A stretch of DNA of 64,000 nucleotides from Chloroflexota bacterium (GTDB lineage: Bacteria; Chloroflexota; Anaerolineae; Anaerolineales; Anaerolineaceae): contig JAKAFP010000001.1 of assembly GCA_021825925.1 (NCBI GenBank), positions 558,001 through 622,000 on the forward strand, written 5' to 3'. Shown one piece after another: positions 16,730-25,627 of the stretch. Positions within the stretch are counted from its first letter, which is position 1; each line of letters begins with the position of its first letter. A program made the translations under genes and the position numbers. The notes under the pieces were generated by a model, which did not search any database, was not told where the DNA came from, and saw nothing but the letters and a program-made list of their open reading frames with translations.

Positions 16730-17623
16730 ATGTTTAAACATATCCTCCTTCCCCTTGATGGTTCGCAGTTGGCTGAGTCAGCCATCCCATTTGTGGTTGA
16801 ATTGTGCAAGAAACTGGATTGCAAGGTCACCCTGCTGCATGTGATCGAAAAAGATGCTTCTCCAGAAATTCACGGTCAACATCACCTCACCAATGAAGAT
16901 GAGGCCTGTAATTATCTCGGTGACATTGCTGAACAATATCTTTCTTTCTGCGGACAGGTTGAAAAACATGTTCACACTGAAGAGGTCAGCCAGGTTTCAC
17001 AGAGTATTGTGCAGCATTCTGGTGAATTTGCTCCCGATTTGATCGTTTTATGTGCCCACGGCGTGGGTGGCTTGCGGGATATCGTGGCGGGTTCCATTGC
17101 GCAGCAGGTCATTGCCAACGGACAGGTGCCAGTCTTATTGATACATCCTGAGACCCCGTTCACAGGATTCCATAATCTGCTGGTTGCCTTGGATGGCGAA
17201 AAGGATCATGATCGCGCTTTGGATGTTGCAACAGAGCTGGCACAGCAATTGAAATCAGATTTACGCCTGGTCCGCATTGTGCCAACTTATTCCACCCTGG
17301 CGGGTGAAACTGCTGCGCTTGGAACCATGTTGCCGGCGACCACTGTTGCCTATTTGGATGTCATGGAAGAAGAAGCCGTGGATTATCTTCAAGCTCACCT
17401 CGACAAATTGTGTGGTCAAGGAATCAACACCGAAGCTGAAGTTCAACGCGGCGATCCGGCCCAGGAAGTGGTAAAATCGGCTAACCGTTCAAATGCTGAT
17501 ATGATCATTTTGGGTACGCATGGAAAATCGGGACTTAACGCGTTCTGGTCTGGAAGTGTGGCTCCAAAAATTCTTGCCAGGACGAAAATACCTGTATTGC
17601 TTTATCCGGTTCGGAGGAACTAA
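16730..17623 (+). CDS. Tandem universal stress protein
   Basis: The 297-residue product contains two UspA domains. Domain 1 opens 'MFKHILLPLDGSQLAESA' and ends near 'GQVPVLLIHP'; domain 2 (from about 143) opens 'LLVALDGEKDHDRALD' and ends with the ATP-binding 'GTHGKSGLNAFWSGSVAPK'. Only the second domain has the full G-2x-G-9x-G(S/T) nucleotide motif. ATG at 16730 follows the Nramp stop, with AAAGGA upstream inside it. The stop overlaps the bactofilin start (TAATG). Confidence 0.9.
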   Translation: MFKHILLPLDGSQLAESAIPFVVELCKKLDCKVTLLHVIEKDASPEIHGQHHLTNEDEACNYLGDIAEQYLSFCGQVEKHVHTEEVSQVSQSIVQHSGEFAPDLIVLCAHGVGGLRDIVAGSIAQQVIANGQVPVLLIHPETPFTGFHNLLVALDGEKDHDRALDVATELAQQLKSDLRLVRIVPTYSTLAGETAALGTMLPATTVAYLDVMEEEAVDYLQAHLDKLCGQGINTEAEVQRGDPAQEVVKSANRSNADMIILGTHGKSGLNAFWSGSVAPKILARTKIPVLLYPVRRN

Positions 17624-18126
17624 TGTTCAAAAAAACACCTGCCCCCACGCCTTCACCTGCTGCACCAGTTGAGAGGGTAACTTCAGTTCTGGGCCCTGGC
17701 ATCAATTGGACAGGCAACCTGGGCGGCAAGGGAGGCATTCGCATTGAAGGAACTTTTGAAGGCGAAATAGCCATCCGCGGATTGGTGGTGATTGGCGAGA
17801 CCGGCCGTTTAACCTGCAAAATGCTCAAAGCCAATAATGTGATCGTGGCCGGCGCCGTAAAAGGCAGCATCACGGCTGAAAAACTTGAGATCCGCTCCAC
17901 CGGTCGTGTGTGGGGTGATGTGGTCACCACGGCTTTTTCAACTGAAGAAGGCGCCTTCCTGCGAGGGCAGGTGCGTATGGAAGAACATGTCGAGATCAAG
18001 CTTGATGATGAATCTGTCAAAGAGAAATCTGATACGGAACCGACTGAAACCAATCCTGAAGGCACAAACGGCTCTTCAGAGCATCTCATACCTACCCGGC
18101 CGGTAAAAAGCCAAAAAGTGGCATAA
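17623..18126 (+). CDS. Bactofilin (polymer-forming cytoskeletal protein)
   Basis: The 167-residue protein has a Pro-rich N-terminus, then the bactofilin beta-helix: 'INWTGNLGGKGGIRIEGTFEG', 'VVIGETGRLTC', 'VIVAGAVKGSI' and 'LEIRSTGRVWGDV', followed by an acidic tail. Bactofilins form nucleotide-free filaments that act in cell shape, wall synthesis or protein placement. It starts within the stop of the USP gene behind CGGAGGAAC, so it is translated from the Nramp-USP transcript. A membrane protease-like gene follows 9 bp later. Confidence 0.9.
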   Translation: MFKKTPAPTPSPAAPVERVTSVLGPGINWTGNLGGKGGIRIEGTFEGEIAIRGLVVIGETGRLTCKMLKANNVIVAGAVKGSITAEKLEIRSTGRVWGDVVTTAFSTEEGAFLRGQVRMEEHVEIKLDDESVKEKSDTEPTETNPEGTNGSSEHLIPTRPVKSQKVA

Positions 18127-18135
18127 GAAAAGAAG

Positions 18136-18891
18136 GTGGCATTGGATAAACTAGCCTGGTTGGGGTATGTTATTGAGTGGATGGGTGCCATCGCAGTTGT
18201 AATGATTGCCGGTACCAGCCCATTGTTTAAGAGTATTCGCCGGATTGATTTTCGCTTTCCACGCCGTGAAGCCACCTTTGCGCTTTCGGTTTTTGCATTA
18301 AGCTATTTGGTTGCTTTCCAATATTTTGGTAATCCTATTTTCCAATTCCTGTTGGATTTCAGCAAAATATTGCCAGGTGGTGAACTGGCCCAGCGCACCC
18401 TGCTGGCTGTGGTCTGCCTGATCTTCTTTTTGCTGGCAACCTTTTTGCGTGGACAACCACTGAAAAGTATCGGCTGGGGTAAAGCCAACTTCAAACCAGG
18501 GTTGACCCTCGGATTGCTTCTGGTGATCATCGCCATCGTGCTGCGCGGTAAATTTAACACCATGCTGCAGGGCATTACATCCGAGCAGGGCGGATTGTTG
18601 TTGACCTGTCTGCTTTTGGCGTTGGCCGAAGAGACGATTTTTAGAGGGTATATCCAACTGCGCTTGAATTCCTTCCTGGGTTCCACCTGGGGATGGCTGG
18701 CCACTGCCGCGCTTTATCTGCTCTGGCAGTTGCCTGGCCGTTTATGGGTTCTGCCTTTTGCTCAACTTTGGCCGACCTTGGTCGTTGCCCTGGCGCAGGC
18801 TTTGCTGTTCGGTTGGATCATGCGCAAGAGCGGCCATGTGGTAACGACGGTCCTCTTTAGAGCGGTTGCAGCCTGGTTATTGTTTCTATAA
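18136..18891 (+). CDS. CPBP-family intramembrane protein (CAAX protease-like)
   Basis: The 251-residue hydrophobic protein has about seven membrane segments and the CPBP/Abi motif 'AEETIFRGYIQ' (EExxxR) near residue 165. A second motif is weak ('LYLLWQLPGR') and lacks the usual FxxxH, so proteolytic activity is uncertain. Translation begins at GTG 18136 or possibly TTG 18142, with GAAGG in front. It lies between the bactofilin gene and proS, all on the same strand. Confidence 0.75.
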   Translation: MALDKLAWLGYVIEWMGAIAVVMIAGTSPLFKSIRRIDFRFPRREATFALSVFALSYLVAFQYFGNPIFQFLLDFSKILPGGELAQRTLLAVVCLIFFLLATFLRGQPLKSIGWGKANFKPGLTLGLLLVIIAIVLRGKFNTMLQGITSEQGGLLLTCLLLALAEETIFRGYIQLRLNSFLGSTWGWLATAALYLLWQLPGRLWVLPFAQLWPTLVVALAQALLFGWIMRKSGHVVTTVLFRAVAAWLLFL

Positions 18892-18921
18892 GTTTTCTCA
18901 CTCTCACTTTAGGAGTATTCC

Positions 18922-20652
18922 ATGCGCATGGCGCGCCTTTTTTCACAAACGCTGCGTGAAGCCCCTGCCGATAGCGAAATCGTCAGTCATCAACTGCTCG
19001 TCAGGGCAGGCTTTATCCGTCAACTGGGTGCGGGCATCTTTTCGTACCTGCCCCTGGCACACCGAAGTCTGGGCAAGATCATGGCCATCATGCGTGAAGA
19101 AATTAACGCCATTGATGGACAGGAAATCAGCATGCCGGTCGTTCAGCCCGCAGATATCTGGAAGGAATCAGGCCGCTGGTATCAAATTGGCAGTGAAATG
19201 GGACGCATGAAAGACAAGTCAGACCATGACATGATTTTGGCCATGACCCATGAAGAAGTGGTGGCGGATCTGGCTCGCGGTCTTGTACGATCGTACCGGC
19301 AATTGCCCGCGCTGGTTTATCAACTGCAAACCAAATGGCGTGACGATCCGCGCCCACGCGCCGGGTTGATCCGTGTGCGTGAGTTCACCATGCTTGATTC
19401 CTACAGCCTGGATGCTGATTGGGAGGGCCTTGACAAGCAATACCAGGCCCATTACCAGGCTTATTTTCGCATTTATGAGCGCTGCGGCTTGCCCACAGTA
19501 GCGGTGCTGGCAGACACCGGCATGATGGGTGGCAAGATGGCTCACGAATACATGTATCTGACCCCCATCGGTGAAGACAGCCTGTTGTTTTGCGACGCCT
19601 GCGGACATTCCGCCAATCGCCAGGTGGCTAAAACCCAAAAACCAAAACCGGTTGCAGAATCCATGCTGCCGGTTGAAAAAGTCGCCACACCCGATTGTTC
19701 CTCCATCGCCGACCTTGCGGCTTTTCTCAAGGTTCCTGCATCAAGGACCGCCAAAGCCGTCTTTTTCACCGCCGACATCCAGGATGAGACTGGGACGATC
19801 AGGCAGGAATTTGTGTTCTGCGTGGTGCGCGGTGATATGGAAGTGAACGAAACCAAGATCAGCAATCTCTTGAAAGCCAAAGAGCTGCGGCCTGCCACGG
19901 ATGAAGAGATCATCCGCACCGGCGCCGTCCCTGGCTACGCCTCCCCAGTTGGTTTAAAGAAAGTGCGCGTGATCGTGGATGAATTGATCCCGCTTTCTGC
20001 CAACCTTGTTTCTGGCGCCAACGAAAAAGGCTACCATCTGCTCAATGTAAATTACGGTCGTGACTTCAAAGCCGACGAGATCGCGGATATAACCTCAGCA
20101 TGCGAGGGGGATGCCTGCGAAAAATGCGGTCAACCCTATCGTCTGTCACGCGGTGTTGAGGTAGGCAATATCTTCAAATTGGGCACCCGTTACACAGATG
20201 CCCTTGGATGTACATTCACCGACGAGAACGGAGAAAGCCATCCCATCATCATGGGGTCTTACGGCATCGGAGTGGGGCGGCTTCTGGCCTGTGTGGCTGA
20301 AGAACACCACGATGACAAGGGCTTGATCTGGCCGGCTTCCATTGCACCCTACCCGGTACACATGGTCGTGCTGCCCGGCAAGACCATGGATATTGCCCCT
20401 GTAGTGGATGACCTTGAAAAAGCTCTGCGCCTGACGGGTATTGAATGTCTTGTGGATGACCGCCCGGATTCAGCGGGGGTAAAATTCAATGACGCCGATC
20501 TAATCGGTCTGCCTTTGCGGGTGACGGTCAGTGAACGAGCCTACAAGAATGGCGGTTTCGAATTGAAACTGCGCAGCGGCGGTGAGAGCTGGATCGTACC
20601 GGTGGATGAAGCCGTGGCTGCAATCACCAAAACACTTTCGGGTCTGAATTGA
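18922..20652 (+). CDS. proS: Prolyl-tRNA synthetase, bacterial type
   Basis: The 576-residue enzyme has the class II core motifs: motif 1 region 'EISMPVVQP', motif 2 'KWRDDPRPRAGLIRVREF', and motif 3 'GIGVGRLLACVAEE'. The editing (INS/YbaK-like) domain lies at about 230-385 ('ASRTAKAVFF', 'GDMEVNETK'), and a C-terminal anticodon-binding domain follows ('GVKFNDADLIGLPLRVTV'). It charges tRNA-Pro and can clear Ala-tRNA-Pro. RBS TTTAGGAG lies before the ATG. Confidence 0.95.
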   Translation: MRMARLFSQTLREAPADSEIVSHQLLVRAGFIRQLGAGIFSYLPLAHRSLGKIMAIMREEINAIDGQEISMPVVQPADIWKESGRWYQIGSEMGRMKDKSDHDMILAMTHEEVVADLARGLVRSYRQLPALVYQLQTKWRDDPRPRAGLIRVREFTMLDSYSLDADWEGLDKQYQAHYQAYFRIYERCGLPTVAVLADTGMMGGKMAHEYMYLTPIGEDSLLFCDACGHSANRQVAKTQKPKPVAESMLPVEKVATPDCSSIADLAAFLKVPASRTAKAVFFTADIQDETGTIRQEFVFCVVRGDMEVNETKISNLLKAKELRPATDEEIIRTGAVPGYASPVGLKKVRVIVDELIPLSANLVSGANEKGYHLLNVNYGRDFKADEIADITSACEGDACEKCGQPYRLSRGVEVGNIFKLGTRYTDALGCTFTDENGESHPIIMGSYGIGVGRLLACVAEEHHDDKGLIWPASIAPYPVHMVVLPGKTMDIAPVVDDLEKALRLTGIECLVDDRPDSAGVKFNDADLIGLPLRVTVSERAYKNGGFELKLRSGGESWIVPVDEAVAAITKTLSGLN

Positions 20653-20679
20653 CCTGAGAAAAAGGATAAAATCAATTTT

Positions 20680-21870
20680 ATGACTAACAATTCACCGTTC
20701 CTGGTTCCCATGTCCAGCCCCGATTTAACTGATGCCGAACGCGCCAGGGTGATGGAAGTGGTTAATTCTCCCATCTTGAGCATGGGCAAACAAACTGAAC
20801 TTTTCGAAAAAGCCATCGCTGAATTTGTGGGCGCCAAACACGCCGTGGCGGTGAACTCGGGTACTGCAGGGCTTCATCTGTGCGTACGCGCCGCAGGCAT
20901 CGAAGCCGGGGACCTGGTGATCACCACGCCATTTTCTTTTGTGGCCTCAAGCAATGTGCTGCTCTTTGAAAAAGCCATCCCTGTTTTTGTGGATGTGGAT
21001 CCTCTGACCGGTAACTTGGATGTTGATCTGCTTGAAAAAGCGGTTGCGGATCTGACTGCAGGTGGAGAAGCGGCAAAAAAGTGGCTGCCTCGTGAAGGGG
21101 CCCGGAACCACGGCAAATTAAAAGCCATCCTGGCTGTGGATGTGTTTGGCCAACCCGCCGATTATGAAAGAATCGTCAAACTGATCAAAAAATACGATCT
21201 GAAATTAATTGAAGATTCATGCGAATCGTTGGGTGCTGAATACAAGTCGGTAAAGACCGGTTTGTTTGGTGACTACGGTGTTTTCGCCTTTTACCCCAAC
21301 AAGCAGATCACTACCGGCGAAGGTGGCATGATCGTGACCAATGATGACAAAGCGGCTGGGTTGATGCGCGCTTTGCGTAATCAGGGACGTGCCCCCGGTG
21401 ACAACTGGCTGCAGCATACCGAGCTTGGCTATAATTACCGCATTGATGAACTTAGTGCAGCTTTGGGGGCAGTGCAAATGACTCGCATTGAAGAACTGCT
21501 TGATAAACGTCAGCAGGTTGCGGATTGGTATGCTGACCGGCTGGCCGAGATCCAGGGCATTGAAGCCCCCGGCATCGCCAGCGGCACCACCCGCAACAGC
21601 TGGTTTGTTTACGTGATCAAGGTCAAACCGGGGATGGATCGCGACCGATTGGCCGCGAAACTGACTGAAGCACGCATCCCGGTGCGGCCTTATTTCCTGC
21701 CCATTCATCTGCAGCCCTACATGGCCAAACAATTCGGTTATCGCGAGGGTGACTATCCGGTGACCGAAGACTTGGGCAAACGCGGTGTGGCGCTGCCTTT
21801 CTCGGGTGTTATGACTGAGGAGCAGGTGGAAACAGTTTGCCAGATCCTGCGCAATTGTTTGACCTCTTAG
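20680..21870 (+). CDS. DegT/DnrJ/EryC1/StrS aminotransferase
   Basis: The 396-residue PLP enzyme has 'AVNSGTAGLHL', 'TTPFSFVASSN', 'DVFGQPADYE', 'EDSCESLGAEY' and the Schiff-base lysine in 'FYPNKQITTGEGG'. Members transaminate keto-sugars on nucleotide carriers to give amino sugars. It is a plausible partner for the NeuD-type acyltransferase at 14311 and the epimerase at 10791 in making an acylated amino sugar, although they are not in one operon. A TAAAAT seven bases before the ATG may reflect a leaderless start; an AAAGGA lies 14 bases upstream. Confidence 0.88.
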   Translation: MTNNSPFLVPMSSPDLTDAERARVMEVVNSPILSMGKQTELFEKAIAEFVGAKHAVAVNSGTAGLHLCVRAAGIEAGDLVITTPFSFVASSNVLLFEKAIPVFVDVDPLTGNLDVDLLEKAVADLTAGGEAAKKWLPREGARNHGKLKAILAVDVFGQPADYERIVKLIKKYDLKLIEDSCESLGAEYKSVKTGLFGDYGVFAFYPNKQITTGEGGMIVTNDDKAAGLMRALRNQGRAPGDNWLQHTELGYNYRIDELSAALGAVQMTRIEELLDKRQQVADWYADRLAEIQGIEAPGIASGTTRNSWFVYVIKVKPGMDRDRLAAKLTEARIPVRPYFLPIHLQPYMAKQFGYREGDYPVTEDLGKRGVALPFSGVMTEEQVETVCQILRNCLTS

Positions 21871-21884
21871 ACTGACAGGCTAAA

Positions 21885-22793
21885 ATGGCTGAAACCTTTA
21901 CCTTTCTGCCAAACCGATCGCGTGGGATAACGCTCCACGTGATCATCATTCTTCTCCTCATGGGGGGATGCGGAATTCTGGTTTGGCAGGCTTTTCAACA
22001 ACCCGGCGGTATTTTGTTGGTGCTGGATTTGTTGGGAGCAGTGGTGCTGCTTGGTTTGCTGCCTTTTGTCGGTTATCGCGGATATGCATTATTAAATGGC
22101 ATTTACTCTCTAAAACGGGATGGTCTGCGCATTCGTTGGGGTTTACGCGCAGAAGACATTCCACTCTCCGAAGTGACCTGGGTACGCCCGGCGACGGATC
22201 TTGAAGTGCCACTCAGAATGCCGGCATTTTCGATCACAGGTGCGCTGCTGGGTTATGTGGACCACCCCGACCTTGGTCAGTTGGAATTCATCGCCTCAGA
22301 TGCCCGCGACTTGGTGATCGTCGCCACGGTGGACCATTATTTCGTGCTCTCCCCTGAACGCAAGGATGAGTTTGTTCAGCGGTTTCAGCGTGCGCTTGAA
22401 ATGGGCACGCTCACCCCGATGGAAGCTTATTCTGCCATCCCCGCTGCTTTTTTGCGGCAGGTGGTTCTCGATAAATACGGACGAGCCCTGATCCCGGCCG
22501 GGTTTGGCTTGACCCTGTCTTTGTTGGTGATCGTCGGTCTTTCCATCTCATCACGGGCAACGGTATCCCTCGGGTACGACCCCAACGGTGTGCTATTGCC
22601 GCCTGTGGCGGCCAACCGCCTACTGCTGCTGCCGGTGCTGGGTGTGTTGTTTTATATTGCCGGCACGGTGGCCGGGGTTTTCTTTTACCGCCGCGTTGAA
22701 TCACGCCCCGTGGCTTGGCTGCTCTGGACGGGTAGCCTGATCACTCCCATCATTTTGATCATGGCGGCTGGCATGCTGGTGGGAGCCGGCTGA
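21885..22793 (+). CDS. Membrane protein with PH-like domain
   Basis: The 302-residue protein has two N-terminal membrane segments (about 17-35 and 42-62). A soluble region (75-165) has the strand pattern of bacterial PH domains: 'GIYSLKRDGLRIRWGLR', 'IPLSEVTWVRP', 'HYFVLSPERKDEFVQRFQRAL'. Three or four C-terminal membrane segments follow. The function is unknown. The gene follows the aminotransferase by 14 bp and is followed by the DUF92 gene 3 bp later. Confidence 0.65.
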   Translation: MAETFTFLPNRSRGITLHVIIILLLMGGCGILVWQAFQQPGGILLVLDLLGAVVLLGLLPFVGYRGYALLNGIYSLKRDGLRIRWGLRAEDIPLSEVTWVRPATDLEVPLRMPAFSITGALLGYVDHPDLGQLEFIASDARDLVIVATVDHYFVLSPERKDEFVQRFQRALEMGTLTPMEAYSAIPAAFLRQVVLDKYGRALIPAGFGLTLSLLVIVGLSISSRATVSLGYDPNGVLLPPVAANRLLLLPVLGVLFYIAGTVAGVFFYRRVESRPVAWLLWTGSLITPIILIMAAGMLVGAG

Positions 22794-22796
22794 TCC

Positions 22797-23636
22797 ATGA
22801 TCTTCATGCAATCCGCGGCAGGGCAGTTGGGTTTGGGGATTATACTGGCCTTGTTGGTGTCGGGGGGGGCCTATCTTTTCAAATTGTTAACTAGATCAGG
22901 GGCTGTGGCTGCTTTTATTTTAGGCGCGGTCACCTTTGGCTTGGGGGGATGGGGATGGGCGATCGTGCTCATTAGTTTCTTTGTGACTTCCAGTGCATTA
23001 TCTTTATTTTTCAAAAAGCGGAAAAGAGCTGCGGAAAGCATGTATTCCAAGGGGGGCAGGCGCGATTCAGCGCAGGTGCTTGCCAATGGCGGCATTGCCG
23101 GATTGTTTGTGATATTGCATGTACTACTGCCTGACTCATGGGTACCCTGGATCGGTTTTTGTGCTGCCATGGCGGCTGCCAATGCGGATACCTGGGCTAC
23201 CGAATTGGGCATCCTGAACCCTGGAAACCCTGTCAAGATCATTTCGGCAAAACCAGTGGAACCTGGAACCTCCGGGGCTGTCAGTCTGGTGGGCACTCTG
23301 GCTTCTGCCTCAGGAGCAGCCTTGATCGCCGTTTTGACTTGGTTTTTGCGACCTGCAGGTTGGTATGGGTTGAGCGGATTTGAGTTGTTTGTTTTGATCA
23401 CAATTTGCGGCCTGGCTGGCAGCCTGGTGGATTCCATCCTTGGTGCGACGATCCAGGCGATCTATTACTGCCCGAGCTGTCGAAAAGAGACCGAAAAACA
23501 TCCGCTGCATGGCTGCGGAACTGAAACTCATTTAATTCGTGGCAAAAAATGGATGGACAACGATTGGGTCAACCTGGGTTGTACTCTGACTTCATCTCTT
23601 TTGGTCGTCTTATTGGGCTGGCTTATTGCTTATTAA
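22797..23636 (+). CDS. DUF92/TMEM19-like membrane protein
   Basis: The 279-residue polytopic protein has the DUF92 hallmarks: 'RDSAQVLANGG', 'AAANADTWATELG', 'KPVEPGTSGAVS' and 'LVDSILGATIQ', with a Cys pair and His in 'YYCPSCRKETEKHPLHGC'. This family includes plant VTE6 phytyl-phosphate kinase, and prokaryotic members may phosphorylate isoprenoid alcohols, but that is inference. The ATG at 22797 lacks a clear ribosome-binding site; ATG 22806 is an alternative. A terminator follows. Confidence 0.8.
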   Translation: MIFMQSAAGQLGLGIILALLVSGGAYLFKLLTRSGAVAAFILGAVTFGLGGWGWAIVLISFFVTSSALSLFFKKRKRAAESMYSKGGRRDSAQVLANGGIAGLFVILHVLLPDSWVPWIGFCAAMAAANADTWATELGILNPGNPVKIISAKPVEPGTSGAVSLVGTLASASGAALIAVLTWFLRPAGWYGLSGFELFVLITICGLAGSLVDSILGATIQAIYYCPSCRKETEKHPLHGCGTETHLIRGKKWMDNDWVNLGCTLTSSLLVVLLGWLIAY

Positions 23637-23663
23637 TTGAACATTGATGTGATTAAAGATTTA

Positions 23664-23700
23664 GAAGTCCAGGTTTCGTAGAAGAAATTTGGACTTTTTG
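23664..23700 (+). terminator. Intrinsic terminator after the DUF92 gene
   Basis: AAGTCCA...GGTTTC and GAAATT...TGGACTT form an imperfect hairpin followed by TTTTTG. It isolates the following Tad cluster. Confidence 0.65.
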
Positions 23701-23775
23701 ATTATGTATTTTGACAACAGATTCACTATTTTTTTAGATATCTGTATTCTTTGGAACGTGGTTATTGTAAGGGGG

Positions 23776-23826
23776 TTTACAGTTTTGCAATGCTCGTTTT
23801 GAACATGCCAAAAGTCGTATAATTTT
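23776..23826 (+). promoter_or_regulatory. Conserved two-block promoter element, Tad cluster A
   Basis: TTTACAGTTTTGCAATG (23776-23792) is followed after 25 bp by TATAAT (23818-23823), with CCAAAAGTCG directly before the -10 box. The same arrangement and exact spacing recur at 27047 and 30959. The upstream block sits too far out for an ordinary -35, so it may be an operator or alternative -35. Confidence 0.75.
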
Positions 23827-23884
23827 ATTGAACGTAATTTATGGGTTTTTTCTTTTAATGGTACACGATTTATTGTTAGGAATT

Positions 23885-25135
23885 ATGAAAACCCTTGGAA
23901 GTAAGTTATTTACACCTAGATCAAGAGGGCAGGCTACGCTTGAACTTGCGTTGACCCTTCCTCTCTTCTTGTTGTTAATAGTTGGTATTTTTGAAATCGG
24001 TCGCCTGGTCTTTATATATAGTTCAGTTCTAAATTCAAGTCGTGAAGCTGCCCGTTATGCTTCTGGAACAGGGGAAAACTCAGCAGGGACAGTTTATTAC
24101 CGTGATTGTCTGGGAATCACAAACCGTGCAATATCTCAAGGTTTAATCGTAAAGCTTACTGCCGCAGATGTAACAATTCAATATGATCATGGGCCGGATA
24201 GCAATGGTGAAAATACCGTTTTTGCATCATGCCCGGTAGCAACTAATCTGGCTCTAGGGGATCGGGTTATTGTTACTGTCCGCACGACATATCGCCCAAT
24301 TATAAATTTTAATAACTTGATCTCGTTTCCGATCACTTCTGTAACAACACGTACGATCATTAAAGATCTGGATGTCATGGGGACACCCCCTTGGACAAAT
24401 ACACCAAAGCCAACCAACACGCTCACACTAACTGTAACTCCAACCATAATTCCTTCTGAAACGGCCACGCCAACGCATACTTCGGTTCCCACCGCTACAC
24501 TTACACCAACCCTGACCCCCACAAAGACCAACACCTCGACAATTACGTTAACGCCAACTATTACGTTGACCCCCACCATTACTTTAACGCCAACGATTAC
24601 ATTAACTCCGACCATTACTTATACCCCTACAATCACACTCACACCATCCATAACTCCTACCCCAACAGACACACGCACTCCCACCGCAACCAGAACACCG
24701 ACTGCAACACGGACGCCAACACCTACTAGAACGTCAACCCCGACTCGCACACTTACTCCAACTCTGGTAAGTCTTTGCAACACTTGGACAGTTCAAAACC
24801 CGGTTCGCTTGACGAACTCCTGGTCATTTGATATTTATTCGAGCTCATCAGTGGACCAGACATATGTGTTCCGCGTTCAGGTTGAGTTTACCGGCACTTC
24901 GGTGCTGGATACGGTGGCCTTACGAACCAAACCGATTTGGGCTGACACAGCTACTTCCATCGCCGATCTAACCTTTCCATACACCTACCACGAAGATCTT
25001 TTAATTCCTGCCATTATTAATACGCCAAATCAATTAAGGCTGACGTTTACTGCTAATGATTTCACGATCAAGCATGTCAAAGTGTTTTTTGATAACGGCT
25101 GTTTTGTCCAATATTATTCCGATCCTTATCCATAA
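23885..25135 (+). CDS. TadE-like pseudopilin fused to a TPT-repeat linker and C-terminal domain
   Basis: The 416-residue protein starts with a TadE-type region: '[21 protein letters not shown]' membrane helix with the E(L/V) motif, then '[12 protein letters not shown]'. Residues 165-293 are almost pure Thr-Pro repeats (TITLTP units), a likely extended, perhaps glycosylated, linker. The last 120 residues form an unrecognised beta-rich domain with two cysteines ('SLCNTW', 'DNGCFV'). TadE proteins are minor pseudopilins of Flp/Tad pili; this fusion would project a domain from the surface. ATG at 23885 follows TTAGGA and is preferred over 23828. Confidence 0.8.
   Translation: MKTLGSKLFTPRSRGQATLELALTLPLFLLLIVGIFEIGRLVFIYSSVLNSSREAARYASGTGENSAGTVYYRDCLGITNRAISQGLIVKLTAADVTIQYDHGPDSNGENTVFASCPVATNLALGDRVIVTVRTTYRPIINFNNLISFPITSVTTRTIIKDLDVMGTPPWTNTPKPTNTLTLTVTPTIIPSETATPTHTSVPTATLTPTLTPTKTNTSTITLTPTITLTPTITLTPTITLTPTITYTPTITLTPSITPTPTDTRTPTATRTPTATRTPTPTRTSTPTRTLTPTLVSLCNTWTVQNPVRLTNSWSFDIYSSSSVDQTYVFRVQVEFTGTSVLDTVALRTKPIWADTATSIADLTFPYTYHEDLLIPAIINTPNQLRLTFTANDFTIKHVKVFFDNGCFVQYYSDPYP
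24545..24652 (+). repeat. 18-bp in-gene tandem repeat encoding TITLTP units
   Basis: Six imperfect 18-bp units run from 24545, each encoding Thr-(Ile)-Thr-Leu-Thr-Pro. They make up the core of a longer Thr-Pro stretch (24381-24765) and could expand or contract by slippage. Confidence 0.85.
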
Positions 25136-25146
25136 AAAGTGAAGAG

Positions 25147-25611
25147 ATGAAAACAAATAGAGATGGATTTGATGAAAAAGGACAAAGTCTGCTCGAATTA
25201 TCGCTCAGTCTGGTTTTGCTTTTAATTATCCTGGCAGGTATTGTTGACCTTGGAAGGGCGATCTTTACAAAATTCGCCATGAAGGATGCGGCTGAAGAGG
25301 GTGTGGTCTATGGTACAAGTTTTCCTACGGATTGCGACCAAATTAATAATCGGGTCGAGTTTAACCTTTCTAATAGAGCATTGAATGGTGGTATGACCGT
25401 TGTCACATTAATTGAAGGTAATGATGGCAGTTTCATTGATTGTAGTTTGATCCCCTTTAATCAGGTGTATGCAGGAAAAAGACTAAAAGTAACGGTTACA
25501 AAGACATTTACGGTTACCATGCCGTTTTTGGGAGCAATTATTGGGCAGACCATTCCATTATCAGTTACTGCAAATGGGATTGTTTTAAGACCTCAACCTC
25601 CTGCGAATTAG
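25147..25611 (+). CDS. TadE/TadF-like pseudopilin
   Basis: The 154-residue protein has the TadE-like N-terminus 'GQSLLELSLSLVLLLIILAGI' followed by 'VDLGRAIFTKFAMKDAAEEG', with a Glu five residues into the hydrophobic segment as in prepilin-like proteins. Two cysteines follow in the exported part. It starts 11 bp after the previous gene behind AGTGAAGAG. It is similar to the second gene of cluster B (27710-28186), including 'MPFLGAIIG' near the C-terminus. Confidence 0.8.
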   Translation: MKTNRDGFDEKGQSLLELSLSLVLLLIILAGIVDLGRAIFTKFAMKDAAEEGVVYGTSFPTDCDQINNRVEFNLSNRALNGGMTVVTLIEGNDGSFIDCSLIPFNQVYAGKRLKVTVTKTFTVTMPFLGAIIGQTIPLSVTANGIVLRPQPPAN

Positions 25612-25627
25612 AGATACTGAGGAAATT

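Noticed and set aside
24187..24615. 142-codon minus-strand frame rich in Val-Gly repeats
   Set aside because: It is the antisense of the Thr-Pro repeats; the regular protein pattern comes from the DNA repeat and not from selection.
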